Assembly (NCBI GenBank): GCA_017607445.1
Contig: JAEVHH010000003.1
Span: 1,178,001-1,242,000 of the forward strand
Source: Histoplasma ohiense
Taxonomy: Eukaryota; Ascomycota; Eurotiomycetes; Onygenales; Ajellomycetaceae
Length of the DNA: 64,000 nucleotides
Direction of reading: 5' to 3'
Shown: positions 35,463 to 48,242 of the stretch, piece by piece
How the letters are laid out: the number at the start of each line of letters is the position of its first letter
Position numbering within the stretch: position 1 is the stretch's first letter
Position numbers and translations under genes: made by a program
The notes under the pieces: model-generated
Seen by the model: only the letters and a program-made list of their open reading frames with translations
What the model was told of the DNA's origin: nothing
The model's database searches: none

Positions 35463-36585
35463 CACCTTTCCAAGACGCGTTCTCTCTCAAATAACCTTCG
35501 TTCGTTGTCTGTTCTTTTCCCTTCCACGGGTGTATTCGGCTCTCCCAGCCCCGGATCTGTCGTCTCCGCCGAAATAATGAACAATCTCTAGTCCCTGTCC
35601 ACACTCACACGCTCACACGCTCACATCCACTCCACCGCCGTTTTTGCCTCGTTATGCGGAAAATAACCCTCGTAACCACGATTCCCTTTCCGTCTTCCCA
35701 CAGACTCAAGCCGGAAGTTAGAGATATATAGAAGACAGCGAGGCCGATCGCTGTCTGGGTAATCCCTCACACGAGGACCTTCCTCAGCTTGTCTCCAGAA
35801 CCACCCTGTAGGCAAAATCTGTATGTATATATATAGATATATATAGGGTATATATTCGATATCGGTAAACGGATCGACAACTCGACAACTCGAATCTCCG
35901 TTGAGCGGCAAAAAAAAACGGGGAATGGGTCTCTTGCTTCTCGTGCGCTGAAATATTTCGAACTGGAATTTCTGATGCTTCTTCTCTTCACAGACGGAGT
36001 TAGGCGAAGTGTTGGGGTTGCACACACACCGCTATCTATGGGCGTTTGTCTCGGACGAAGGGGCGTTATCGAGGCGGAAAGAGGTAGGTAAAAAAGTAGC
36101 AACGTATGAGAGGAGGCGGGTTCTACAGTTGCCGACGCGGAACACAGAGAGGAGAAGAGGAAACAGAACAAAATGAGAGCAACAAAGGAGACGCCAATAG
36201 TGTATAGAGAATACAATAGGGGGGTTACGGGATTCGGGGATGCAGAGGCGGGAGGCGGTCGAGATGAAAACGGACGAGGGAAGAGGGTTTTCTTCCCTTT
36301 CAGTCCCGCGGCAGCTGGGGCTGGGGAAGAGTATGATTCCTGGTAGGAGCTGAGGGGCTGAAAGAAGACATTGTAGAGAGGGAAAGGGAATAAAATAAAG
36401 CAAATAAATAGGTTAGGAAGAGCAGTAGGACAGGTTGGGGGGAGGATTGGAGTTGTTGGCCGTAGCGGATAGTTGGATGAGAGGGAACCGGGGAACGGGA
36501 GGGCGGCGCACCGCGGAAGACGGAGGGCAGCTTCCAAATAGCACGCACACACGCACACACGCACACACAATAGATCAGAAGTAAA

Positions 36586-36616
<31 letters not shown>

Positions 36617-39600
36617 TAAAGTAGAAAAATAGAAAAATAGAAAAATAGAAAAATAACTACAAAACACCAGCAAATTAGTGTTAAATTGTCCTTTCTTACT
36701 TCTACTCTTCGTTTCCGGATACAGATCGATAGCTTCCTTACGGACCTATGAAATTATAATGTTTGTGGGAGCCCAAAGATCTATCTCCACACTAGCTTGG
36801 CGAAGGTACTACACATATACAGTCCATTCTCGACCTGTATCAATTTCCTGGGCGGCATGAATGGCTGTTCCTTAGTGCTGAGTTGTACTGATATGTAGTT
36901 ATCTCAGCATTTCCATCAACTTTGTCCAGTCGGCCTGTTCGAGTCAGTCTGTTCTGTTAGGCATGTACTCGGTAAACCTGTTAAAACTCTACAGAGCCTT
37001 TCAGACCCCATCAGCGTTGACCTTTTAAATATGTTACTAAACCGCCCAGATATTTAAAGTTAAACATTTGAAACCGCTCGTTGCTTTCAAAACTTAAAAA
37101 ATATGTATGAAATCATCAACATCAACCCCAAGCAGGATTGGGCAAAAGCAAAACGGCGAATGAATTGTCTGGGGCGAGGAAAAAGAAAATCTCACCGTTA
37201 TTATTTTTTTTCCGTTATCGACAAGCAGGTCGGTCCTCCACCGTCATTGTCATTGCCCGGGAGATGCTGGGGCTGACGTTCTCTCATCCATTTATTGGTT
37301 TCATCCATCTTCGGGTCAGTATATCTGTATCTTGGCCTATTTCAACATCCGCCCAAATGAATCAACGGCCCTCAACAAAGGCATGGATCATTTTGATATG
37401 GAGATAAAGCACGCATGGATGAATGAGGAAGCAAGAAAATAAAGTCTTCCTGAGTGAGGAGGAGAGAGACAAATAAAAATTTATAATGATGAAAATCCAA
37501 GCAGCTTTTTCATTTTTCTTGCTTTCTTTCTCTTTTTTTTTCCTTATGAGCGGTTAACAAAGGAAAAGAAAAGAAAGTAACCAAAATAAAACACCTTTTC
37601 TATCCGTTGACTCCGCATAATGCATGTAGCTTGCCATGTTGAACATTACTTCAAGCAACTAGTATTATCAATTTCTTGTGGGTTTCAATATTTGGCTTCA
37701 GCAAATGGGTAGATTGCGGACCCTTGCCTTCCCTTCCCTCTCCGTCCAGCTCATTCGTGGCTAGAACTAAAAAACAGGGAAAAGCAAGTCGCTATCGTGG
37801 AAGGGTCTTGGCTCCATCCTCGACACAGATCGAAAACCAAAGGGAAAGGAAAATAAAGGAAGAAAAATCCCAACAATCAATCAAATCAACCTGTGAGCAG
37901 CGCAACATCTTGGCTCGTGCTCATCACTGCGTCTGCGACTCGTCGAGATGACCAGCCAGGCTAGCAAGATAGTTACATGCTGTCGTAATAACAGCTGACC
38001 GCTGCTTGGTCCTGCTGCTTCCTTGCAGCTGCTTGCAACCCAGCTAACCAGTGCGTTGCTTCTGCTGTACTACTTCAACAAATGCTGGCGCGGGCAGAGT
38101 TTGACGCATCAAACGACAGCTTTTTCTCATCTGCTATCTCCAGTGCGAGGAAAAAGTACGGTTAGCCCTAAACACCGTTCCTCCATTTTGATGATGATTT
38201 TTTTCCTTGTCCTCGAGAGTCAGTTTGAAAATGTTCCCTTCCATTTCCCTTTTTGTTTTTTTTTCTCCTTTTCTAGCAAGATGATTTGATCTCTTGTTAT
38301 TCCGGCTTCGAGAGAAGCTGCCAAAGGTGTAAGAGAGGGCCAGGTTGGTGATTGGGTTGATTTCGTGCAGCTGCAGCTTGCTCGCGGTGGTGTCATGTAA
38401 GCGGGAAGGGCACCGCTGCGAATGCTGGCAAGTTTGGCTGGGATAGAAGAAGCCTTCTAGAAGAAAGGTGTATGTCCATCGATTTCTATATCTTTTTTAT
38501 TTTTTTTGTTCTTAAAAAAGTAGTTGTTTGCTTGGCCATCCTAACTCACCAAACATCCCATTTGTTGTTAATTCTTGTTTCACACCCTGCCACTTTTCTG
38601 CTGCCCATGATCTAAGAGTTGGTCATTTCCAATGAGAATTCTGCATCCCTTCTTCACCCCTTCCTATGAAATCGCTCTCTTTGGCCCTATGACAACAGCC
38701 ATATCAAACCAGCACAGCTTCGCATGGTGTTTCCGAGTCTTTCTCCATTATTCGATAATATCCTTGAAACACTGGGCCGGCCCAGTTATTTTGCGTCCCC
38801 TCCCAGCGGCAAACCTGAGAAAGAAAATCGAAAAGCAAATATGCGGCCCGGCCCACGGATCTGTCCTGTCCGGTTGGTAGTCCATACTCTCCTCAGCTCC
38901 CGCATGATTTTCATCACGCTTTTCCTCCATGGCCGTCTGTTATCCCTACGACCTGTGGAGCCCCATGAGGTCGTTGGTCGAAACTAAATTAGGCCGCGGA
39001 AATTTCTGGTTATGCGACAGAAGGGGACTCGCTGCGTAAACCAAAAATACCATCGCAGGCGGGGTGATAGTTATTATTCCCTTTTTCTGTCCCATACAGT
39101 CCTTTGACTAGGGATTGGATTGTCGGACGGTTGATGATGGCCACAAATCATCACCACGTTGTTTTTTGCGCCATGGCATTGGGCCCTCATCCATCCATGA
39201 CGTTGTGCACGCTATGCTGTTGTTCCTTCTACACCGTCGGCTGGTCTCCGTCTATCGGATTTCGAGAGAGAAAAACTCTGAAACAATACACTTGTTCTTA
39301 TGTGACCCGTAATTATCCCGTCTAATGAGAACTTCAATTCCTGTTCCTCCTTCGTTCGAAGGAGAAGCAATTGCATCCTGTCCAGGTCACGGGATCTCCG
39401 CTGGGAATTTGAACGCGATAATTAATACCACCGCAGATGATATATTTTCGGGATCGAACCACCGACACCCATCAATACTGAAAGAGAGAAATTAGCAATT
39501 ACTTGCTTGATGGCAACCTAAAGGAGTAAAGACGAAAACGGGGACATTCATTTCTGTTGGCTCTTCCCGTCGTCTCTGCCGACTGTATCTAAATAATCCC

Positions 39601-40503
39601 CCCTTTCCCCTTTCCCCTTTCCATATTTGCTTCAGCTTTCAAAGTCCTAACTTGAGTCCTAAGAGATAACATTTCCAGGAGCCAAAACGGAATGATGTCC
39701 GTTGTTGCCAAAACCAGCTGACGTGTTATATTATGTTATATCCAGATATCCTATGGCGATGGTGCTCGTTGTCTATGAATGTATCCAAATTGATAGGGCA
39801 GAAAATAACCTTCTATGATATTTCCGGCCATCTCAGCCATTCCACTATCCTGGAAGGGGATAACCATCGCTTCTGTTGCTGAGGACGCACGAGATCGGGA
39901 AATACCCCTATCTTTCAGGAGGAATTGACATTTCTTTTTTTTTTTTCGGCCGGATAAAGCATTAGTGATGCCTGCTCCGATACGGGATGAGGCGTTGGAT
40001 GGAATATGGGATATAAATAAGGTACGAGCTGCTAAAATGGACCAGGCTCAGATAGTACTAGTATGGACGGAAGTATCATTATTCGAGATTACTAGTACCA
40101 CTCTCCATCCCTCCTTCATCTATTTTTTGGCGTCTTACCAGGGGTAATAGTTGGTTATATGTACAGTACATGTACAGATTACATGGACAAATGGCTGAAG
40201 CGGAAAATGGGGCAGCCGCGACCCTATGTTATGTGTCGGATCTGAGCTTTGGCATCTCTAGTAGTTTATCAGCCCTCCTGGTCACGGGATCCTCCACTTT
40301 CCAGTGGCTGTCTTGGCGTCCCAAGCCTCAACCTCACAAACATTGCTGTTGTTGTTCCAGTTCAACCCATATTTACTGTAAGAAAATGGTTGATGCTGGA
40401 CTTCATGGGCCGCATGATTTTGCACACTATAAGCCCAAATAATAATTAGTAAAAGTGTGAAGTTCCCTCTATTGTTTCACGTTCCGCGCCCACTTCGCCA
40501 AGC
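35463..40503. other. 5-kb region without an identifiable gene
   Basis: It lies between the divergent Nudix and ATE1 genes. It contains long pyrimidine tracts (the 267-codon minus-strand frame at 35767-36570 is one), a (CA)n stretch near 36541-36568, a (TA)n and an 8-bp tandem (listed separately), and a palindromic GTACAGTACATGTAC near 40161. Many short frames occur on both strands without family features. It may hold long 5' leaders, a non-coding RNA or decayed repeats. Confidence 0.5.
36594..36654. repeat. (AT)n microsatellite followed by an 8-bp tandem (AGAAAAAT x4)
   Basis: An AT dinucleotide run from about 36594 to 36618 is followed by four exact copies of AGAAAAAT at 36623-36654. Confidence 0.9.
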
Positions 40504-42809
40504 ATGTCATCATCAGACGAGGAGGAAAAGCGACCTAAACAACCAGAGCTCTCGTTCATCACGCCAAATGGTAAGTAGACAAAGTCCTTCTGATATGATG
40601 ATGAACCGAGTAGCTATCTTCTGCTGTTACAAGGGAAACTTAGTTATCAATATATAAGATACTACTCTCCCATTACTTAGCATCTTTTCATAGCATTATC
40701 AACCGATTTAATCTACCACTAAATAGCGCTGACATATTGACGTATAGGATACCAGAGGAACTCATGCGGTTACTGCAAATCTGGGAATGGAAGTTGGTCT
40801 CACTTTTTACCTCTCCAGGCCTTAATTTCCCTCTTTGTATGAGCCTACAAATGCATGTAGGCGGTTCCTGACAGTTATATGTTTGGGTAGGCGCATCCTA
40901 CTATGCCTCGTCTAAATCCATGCGTGTGGAAGAATACCAGGAGATGCTTGATCGAGGGTGGAGACGGTAGGCATCTAGTTGTACCTATTACGTACCTGTG
41001 TAGGGGGATGGTCTGAGCTAAATCTCTCTTTATAGGTCCGGATCACTTTACTACAAGCAAAATCTGAAACGCTCGTGCTGTCCGCATTACACAATAAGGT
41101 ATGCATAGTATAGTCCACGCATATTCCGTTGATTCTTGAGAGCTTTTCCTTAAGGTCATACTAACAATCCTCGCCATTACAGGCTGGACCCTACTACTTT
41201 CAAGCCAAGAAAGGGCCAGAGGTTGGCCATGAATCACTGGAATAATTTCGTGCTGGGACAGTCATATATCCGAAGTGCGGCAAGACTCTGTCCAAAAACT
41301 CGAGAGTATGTTGCCCTACTTAATTTGAGCCCCTACGCCCTCTAAACTTTCCAGTGCTTAGCGGCTCTCATGATTTCAGTGAGGGTCTGATATATAGATA
41401 TATATATATATATACAGGGAGAAGAAATTGCGGAAGTCGAAGTTCGATCTACTCCAACGAGTCCATGAAGTGGAATACACCAATGTCAAGAAACTCAGGG
41501 ATCCGAAGACGAAAAGGGCTATAGAACCGGCCCATAGGTTTGAAGTGAATATTGAGTCAGATTCTTTCTCACAGGCAAAGTTTGTTCTTTCCTCCCTCTT
41601 TTTCCTTTCCATGCATCAAGCCTCTTTCGGATTGACATTGGTCTCGAAACCCTGCAGATATGACCTCTTCCTAAAGTACCAAATGACAATACACAAAGAG
41701 CCTGCGTCAAGATGGAACGTCCCCTCTTTTAAGCGGTTCTTATGCACTGGTATTCAGAGGAAGACCGTCAAAATAGGCACAAAAGAGCAGAGACTCGGAT
41801 CGTACCATCAATGTTACCGGCTGGATGGTAAGCTTATCGCAGTGGCCGTTCTAGACCTGCTTCCTCATGCCGTGAGTTCGGTTTATCTATTGTATGCTTT
41901 CACCTCCGTTGCCCTATATATATGATTCCCCGGAAGGGTAGGTAGATGATAAAACTGACTACTAGCAGCTATGACCCAGAGTACAGCGACTATGAATTTG
42001 GGAAAATTAGTGCTCTCCGAGAAATTGCCTTAACTAGTGAGGGAAATTACCAATACTACTATATGGGTACGAAGATAACATTCCAGTTCGCGATTGTCGC
42101 AATTAATTGTTTTTTTCCTCCACAACTTGTCTAATGGCATCCAGGTTTCTATATACACTCCTGTCCAAAAATGCGATACAAGGCGAATTTCCAGCCTCAG
42201 TATGTTCTAGGTTGGTGGCACATTTCCTTCGTAGTCTTTTGAAATATAGTTGAAAATGCTCCTGACATATGTATACAATTAGACCCGGAAAGCTTCACAT
42301 GGAGTTCATTTGATAATTACAAATATGAACTTGATCGACGTCCGTATATGTCTCTTTCCCATGACAGCGCGTTAGAGGCAACAACAAAGGCAGGAGGTGG
42401 TGTAGAAGCACATCCTTCTGAAGAAGAAAAGGAGGCATCAAACGTTAATCCTGCTATTAGTGAGGAAGATATGTCATTATTTGACGTCCATATGCCAGGC
42501 GTCTTGACGTTACAGCAGTTAGAGGAGCAGGTGGATCTGGATCATTGGAAACTTCTGGCCCATGGCGTTCTAGTCGACATGGTCGTGAGTTACCTATTTC
42601 TGGTTCCGCCCCTTCACCCAGCTATGTATATTTTTCATTTTGGAAAAGTGTTCGATGGACGAAACTGACTCAATATGCACCGACAGGACCTGGTCTCATG
42701 GGATAATTCGGATATCCGCAATCCCCAGTCGATAAAGGGTATTGTTGCTGAGCTTGCTGCGGTGTTAGGACCGACGGTTGTTGAGAATTCCGTAGTTGTT
42801 TTGTTTTAA
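40504..42809 (+). CDS. ATE1: arginyl-tRNA-protein transferase
   Basis: 452 residues in eleven exons: 40504-40570, 40748-40792, 40891-40966, 41036-41098, 41183-41305, 41418-41579, 41658-41891, 41969-42066, 42145-42210, 42283-42584 and 42687-42809. All introns are GT-AG and the reading frame closes exactly. ATE1 transfers Arg from Arg-tRNA to N-terminal Asp/Glu (and oxidised Cys), making Arg/N-degrons for UBR1. Seen: the N-terminal domain with SCGYCKSGN (Cys29, Cys32) and KRSCCPHYTIRLDP (Cys77, Cys78), a Fe-S/regulatory cluster in known ATE1. The catalytic C-domain has KYQMTIHKEP, SYHQCYRLDGKLIAVAVLDLLP, YYYMGFYIHSCPKMRYKA. Intron 6 is 78 nt and in frame. Some donors are weak (GTTGGT, GTTTGT). 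An acidic insert occurs near residues 340-380. Confidence 0.95.
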
Positions 42810-44522
42810 GCTATCTTTTAGGAAGAGGGGCTTCTTTCTAATCTCGCAGCTGCATTTCGAGTTTCATAATACTAAAGACTTTCACGAGGATATGGCACAA
42901 CATCTAAACGGTATCAATTCCTTTTACCGGTATCATTTATTAGAATGCCTTACTTCTAGCTGCAGTTGTACTGCGGGGTTAAATACGGAAAGCTCACATT
43001 GGACTTTGAATAGAGACTTTCTTGTTTTCATGACGACTACTACTGCCCTCGCCCAACCTCTACCTCCGTGGGAGAACTGCACCTCTTGGCCAGTTTAGGT
43101 GGGTAACTATGGAATCTCTTTGTCATTTATTTGTATTTGATGATCCTACACGAGTCTTTTCTTGCAATCCTTGTTTCCTCCGGTGTGCGGTGTCGCTTCC
43201 CGCACTCTGGTGAATTTCACACACCAAACACGAACAAAATATTATATATATTGTTAATTGTGGAGATTGAGATATCAGCAATGAGGCACGGAAATCTAAA
43301 AAGGAATCGGCATTTCCGTATAGCGCATCTTTCCACTTTCAGACGACTGCTCCGTGACGGCATGATCACCGAAAATATTAAGCCACCCCAAAACGTGTCC
43401 AACTGAGTGAAAAACAAGGTTGATATCTTTCATCGACTTGGGAGTGATCAGGTCATCCTTTTCGCCTCATAATATTAATGTTCAGAAAAACTGAACGCTG
43501 GGGTGGCACATCCGGTTTCCATATCCAGTATCATGATATTCAAGGGAAACAAAATATAGCCTAGACACAATTCACTGTGTCCAATTGAGAACTGAGGATC
43601 CTGGGCCGCGACTCTCATGTCTAGTTCTCGTATCTGAAATAACAGATTGCGCCTCTGACATGCGTACTGGCGGTAGTAGGTGGGTATTATCACACGACTG
43701 TATCGTCTCCCTTAGGCAAAACCAAAACGCAGCCATTACTAGAAAATTGCGGATTCGGACAACACGATTTGACACAGAATGATACTCTTTTGAAATCAAA
43801 ACCGGGTTGAATTCAATTCCAAGCAAGCAGCTAGTTAGGGCTTGGACTGTCTATTTTAGGAAATATTCAACTACGATCTAGATTGAGATAACCTCGTATT
43901 TCATTCTGATTCAGCAACACCCCAAATTTCCAAAATGGCCTAGATATGGTCGTTGAACGGGTAGTACAAGGTTCCACAGCAGGATCTTAGAGAATCAAAT
44001 ATGTCTGTTTTCTCTCATCTGCTCATGCTCGAAGTAACCAACAGAATGCAACTTAGAAACAGAGAGCAATGCGAAGAGCCATCGGCTCATACGCGCTGTT
44101 GCTTCTGTCTCTTCCCTAGCCCGATTTGAATTTCGTTTTTCTGTTGAGGAATGCTCATTGTCTAGTACCTCAAGTTCTGATAAAAGAGGAATTTGCATAG
44201 CCACAATCCCTCCAGTATTTCCTGATAGGAGACTGTATCTCCTGCTTTCCCCCAACAAAAGAAAGGGGAAGGTTCTCGCATAATAATGAGTGCGGGCTAT
44301 TGGGAGGTTAATCTGCTCAAAATATCCACATGGGCGTGTCATCATGGATTATTTTACTGTGAAATCCATAGTCCTCTCCATGCAGATCCCTATATCGCTC
44401 CAGTTAACGCCCTGGACTTGATTTTCCGTCATAAATGCAGACCTCCCCATCCTCCTCTCACTTTGATATAATTTCTATCTCTTTTCATATCAAAAGTGTT
44501 GAGCTGAATTCAAAAATTTAGG
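42810..44522. other. 1.7-kb gene-free region
   Basis: ATE1 3' end followed by AT-rich sequence. Candidate frames on both strands (for example 43131-43406 and 43995-44345) have no recognisable features. This is the left shoulder of the accessory stretch. Confidence 0.5.
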
Positions 44523-45380
44523 ATGTTGGGGTGTCACCTTCTAATACCTCTAATCCCTCTTCTCGTGGGCCGCTTCTCGACTCTCTTAGCTGCCGCGTCA
44601 CCAGATTACTACATCGCGGGGGTTGACCAGACACCCAATGCGATACATGTCTTTCCGCGGAACAAACCGTGGACTCCCTCCAACATCTACTGGAGCTTCA
44701 CAGCCGGCAAACGCAGCAGAGGGTGGAGAAACCTCTCCGACGTCAAGCTCCGGAAGACGGCTTCTCATGACTGGATTGCGCTCGTCTGCGCCTAAGGCGG
44801 CAACGCAGGCATCATCGACGTTTCCAACCAGAAGCTGAAAACTGACTTGAGTGATTTGCTATGGACAGGCTCGCCCGGCAGCAACCCACACGGAATCGAG
44901 CGGATTCCGCATCTTGGTGCGGTTGTCGTCGCGAGTTCGACTCCGGGGAAGCTGACGCTCTACTACCCAGAAAATCCGAAGGATATAAACGATTTCAAGA
45001 ACTTGAAGAAATCAGATGTCACGTATGATGCCCCTGGTGCTCATGGAATACTTTGGGATCCTAACGACGCGCAAGACTCCCCTGAAAAAGGGATATTGTG
45101 GGTTTCCCTGGATAAATACATGAGGAAATATAAAATCACGGGCCGAGGAGAAACAATGCGACTTGTACAAGAGGATAGTGCGATTCCCTTCCCTGGAAAG
45201 GGTGGTCTGGGGCATGATTTACAGCCGGATTATACAAACAAAAATGTGCTGCTGGCGACGGATCCATATGGTGCTTACGCATATGATATTCCTACTGGAA
45301 AGTGGGTAACCTTGAGAGAGGAAATGGCGATAAAGATATATTGTCATGTCATATCTGCCTGGACACACAAACGCAGGTGA
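44523..45380 (+). pseudogene. disrupted secreted-protein gene (DUF6528-like)
   Basis: The frame opens with a signal peptide (residues about 1-24), then YYIAGVDQTPNAIHVFPRN, WSF, and SDVKLRK. It meets an in-frame TAA at 44793-44795 and continues in the same frame to 45380: GGNAGIIDVSNQKL, GSNPHGIERIPHLGAVVVAS, GAHGILWDPNDA, GLGHDLQPDYTNKNVLLATD and YAYDIPTGKW. The repeated D-x-x-x-G and LLATD-type strands suggest a beta-propeller-like secreted protein of the DUF6528 kind; the family name is from memory and the fold is inference. No splice pair removes the stop (the only GT...AG span is 13 nt). Further frame loss is apparent after 45330, where SKTDAHLVMSYAD lies in another frame. Confidence 0.65.
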
Positions 45381-45557
45381 GCTGGTTATAGTCTAAAACC
45401 GATGCACACCTTGTTATGAGCTACGCGGATTAAAACTAAGTTTTCGATAGAAAATTTCGTCTCAATATTGCTTCTAATTCATCTCCATCAGCCATTTTAA
45501 CGAGTGACTACTATGTTTCTTCTCTCGAAAGAAGCGAAAACCGTGGAGACAGCTTGA

Positions 45558-45582
45558 ATTTTTTTTTTTTTTTTTTTTTTTT
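45558..45582. repeat. T25 homopolymer
   Basis: An uninterrupted T tract between the dead DUF6528-like gene and the 3' end of the first ICK gene. It could be a retroposed poly(A) scar or simple expansion. Confidence 0.8.
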
Positions 45583-45816
45583 AATTCTCGCCAAAATGGT
45601 ATTCTGTCCCTTTTAAAAATCCAACCTGCAGTCCAATAGTTGCCCGAAACGAAATGACTTCATAATGAAAATCAAGAGAAAATTTCCGTTCGGCAAAGAG
45701 CCGACTGACCGTCTTCTTCGATGATGACCAAAAAGCAGAGCTCCAATGCCTAGTTACTTCGGAGCCATGGCGAAAAGAAATTGCCGTGCAATCTGGCAAA
45801 GGCCAAACAGTGTGAA

Positions 45817-46798
45817 TTACACTGGCTTACACTCTAGCCAGGTGAACTGCAAATTGTCAAGAGACACAAACGTTAGTTCGCTTCTTTGCATGCATCCCTG
45901 AAGCGAGATGGGAGAAAGCAATCTAGATATAAGACTTACACCATCGGGCTCTCCAGTCCGTTCACACTTCAATCCCTTACAGCAACGGGTCGGAGCTGGG
46001 CCGCAATTCCTTCCCTTCTCAAGACACCAGTTGTCGTTGCCGGCCCCGCCACGTACATTAGACATGTCTCTCGGATTCTGGTGCATTGCCTCTTGGATGT
46101 CATTACGAGGGGCAAATACCCGAGTTTCCGGCTCAGGCGTGGGTTCGGGTGATAGCTTCTGTGGTAATGCGCTCCCAATTTTGCAGAAACCGCCCTTGCT
46201 CTCCTACATATCCCAATGCTGTTAGTGCATGTCGGTCATTCATCGCCTTTTTTGAAGTTTCACTTCCTCCTTCTCTTCTCATTCGATTGGAGCAACTGAT
46301 ATATATCAATAGTGCCAACAACTTACACAAAACCATCCCGGGCATGGGCAACCTGCATTATCTATACAGTATCGATCCTTACACCTCTCAATGGGGCTTT
46401 CAAACTGCCTCTCTTCAGTTGGCTGGTATAACTATGTAGCATCCCCCACGAAACCAGGGTGTAAAATATGAAAATTAGCGATTGACCTCGATTCTTTCTC
46501 TTGCTTGATTTTTCCTTTGCTATTCTCTCTACCTCGCTTCGTTCCATCGATATACATGAAGATGTTTATTTTACTTGGTTTTACTTACCCCTCTCCTTCC
46601 TCTGAGGCCCTCACAGAATGACCCTGGACGGCATTCATATGTCGGGTCCGGCATCCAGGTTAAACCGGCTACCTTCTCCTCAACATGATTTCCTTCGACT
46701 GAAAGCTTCCTCCTATCTGACGCATTGGGCGCGGGAGAGGCGATGATGCCCGTTGCGCTGACTATGAGGACAAGTAAAGAGACTTGGCTCAACTTCAT
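45817..46798 (-). CDS. secreted cysteine-rich protein with C-terminal cystine-knot (ICK) pattern
   Basis: 202 residues in four exons: 46798-46589, 46431-46327, 46203-45940 and 45846-45817. All junctions are GT-AG and phase 0, and all four donors or acceptors fit one frame. I do not recognise an orthologue. Seen: a signal peptide (1-20), then an N-terminal Cys-rich region with Cys56, 62, 87, 92, 98, 100, 105 and 112. A Pro/Glu linker (123-131) follows, then six Cys at 165, 172, 179, 180, 185 and 199. The last set has spacing C-x6-C-x6-CC-x4-C-x13-C, the classical inhibitor-cystine-knot arrangement. The short last exon supplies the sixth Cys. A TATA-like TTTAAATA lies about 150 bp upstream of the ATG. 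It is probably secreted; role unknown (effector, antimicrobial, adhesion or other). Confidence 0.8.
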
Positions 46799-47659
46799 CG
46801 TTGGAACTTCTCGTATGGTGGTGTATTTGGGATATTCGATTGTAAGTTTTGAGCCTGGAAAACATTCGACTGATTCTTTTCACTTTTGGAAGAGAACGCA
46901 ATCCCGGCCCAGTTTTGTTTTCCATGGGAAAAATCCTGCTTATTTAAAAGGTAGAGGAGTGTCGTGCGGTCTTCATCTCAATATCTTTTTCCACATCGTC
47001 GAGTCTAATCGATGAAACCGTCCCATGCATAGATATTGTTATCCTGGTCAAGGAGCCCATACCCCCGCTATTGCACTGCGCACGCATTGCGCAGGTTTTT
47101 GATTATTTAAGCTCTGCTTCTTTCTTCACCGTCTCCAGGTCTTCCAATTGCATGCCACATTCCACGGCACAGTACCAACGTGTTTACGTATGCCTAAGCG
47201 CAGTACGTTTGCGGTACACAACTATATGCGGAGTCGAAATATGGACGGCTCCCAATTTACTCCAACATTCTTACGTTTTGTTTAGCAGCAAGGCACATTG
47301 AAAGAATTTCCATATATAGCCTGACATTATTATTAGGATTATTTTTCATAGCTTCAGGGAGTAGAGAAAACAGTGGAAATATAGCATAATTGCAAGCGGT
47401 AAGGAGATCGAGTTGAGGAATGGAATGACAGGACATGTCGCCCAACTGGCACTTTTCGCACCTCATAAGCGCGACATAAAGGCAGTAAACTAGAATTATT
47501 CGCCGAATATAATTATCTAGCTCTTCTTGGTCTGATATTCAGATCTAGCGGTGTCCGCAACAACACCAGTTCAGATAGAACCGTAAAGGTCCACTCGACC
47601 TGGCAAAGCGTTGGTAGTTAACCTCGAAGTAGATAATCTAAAAGTGACTTTTCCAAAAA

Positions 47660-47700
<41 letters not shown>

Positions 47701-48242
47701 ATATACGATTTCGTCTTAAAGAAATTTTCTCATTCTCACTTTATATGGGTGCCCCTCGAATCGCCGTACATACTCACTAATTAAATTGTAACCTGAACAT
47801 ATAACCTTGAGTATGAGCCAAATAAAGGAGGAGGTGAAATCAATTGATAAGTGGGCAGCTCATTCCTTCTTGCATAAATATATCAAAGAAAACAGGGAAC
47901 GAGAAATCAGTCCGCGTGACTTCATTTAATGACCCCTTCCTTTCCTTTATACCCCTTTTCACCCCTTTCGCCTCAGCTTCTCCAAACTCAACATACATAG
48001 TTAGTTATTCATATCCCCCCATTTACCACCCTGCCGACTCACGACCTGCTGGAATCGAGGATGATTCGAATATTTTACGCCTATTTCGGAAGGCAGACAA
48101 GTTTTTTGCCCTGTTTAATTATCAATCAGGCACATCAGTATTTAAACGGAGAACATATATAAAAACATCACCAAATCGGAAGATAGACGGAGAAGAGAAG
48201 CAAAATCGATGTATAAAATTATAGAGATATAGGTTTCAGGGC
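46799..48242. other. region between the two ICK genes
   Basis: 1.4 kb. It holds an (AAAT)n run at about 47664-47702 and no further supported coding frame. I searched both strands for adjacent Cys-Cys codons and found no other ICK candidate. Confidence 0.5.
47664..47702. repeat. (AAAT)n microsatellite
   Basis: About ten AAAT units between the two ICK genes. Confidence 0.9.

Noticed and set aside
35767..36570. 267-codon minus-strand open frame
   Set aside because: Product is a pyrimidine-tract translation (Pro/Ser/Leu/Phe and Ile-Tyr repeats from a TA run) with no domain; stops are avoided because of base composition.
39440..39480. second B-box-like GGTTCGATCC (minus strand)
   Set aside because: T-stem pairing fails after three positions; no cloverleaf.
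44780..44796. intron that would remove the TAA in the DUF6528-like gene
   Set aside because: The only GT...AG span around it is 13 nt, far too short to splice.
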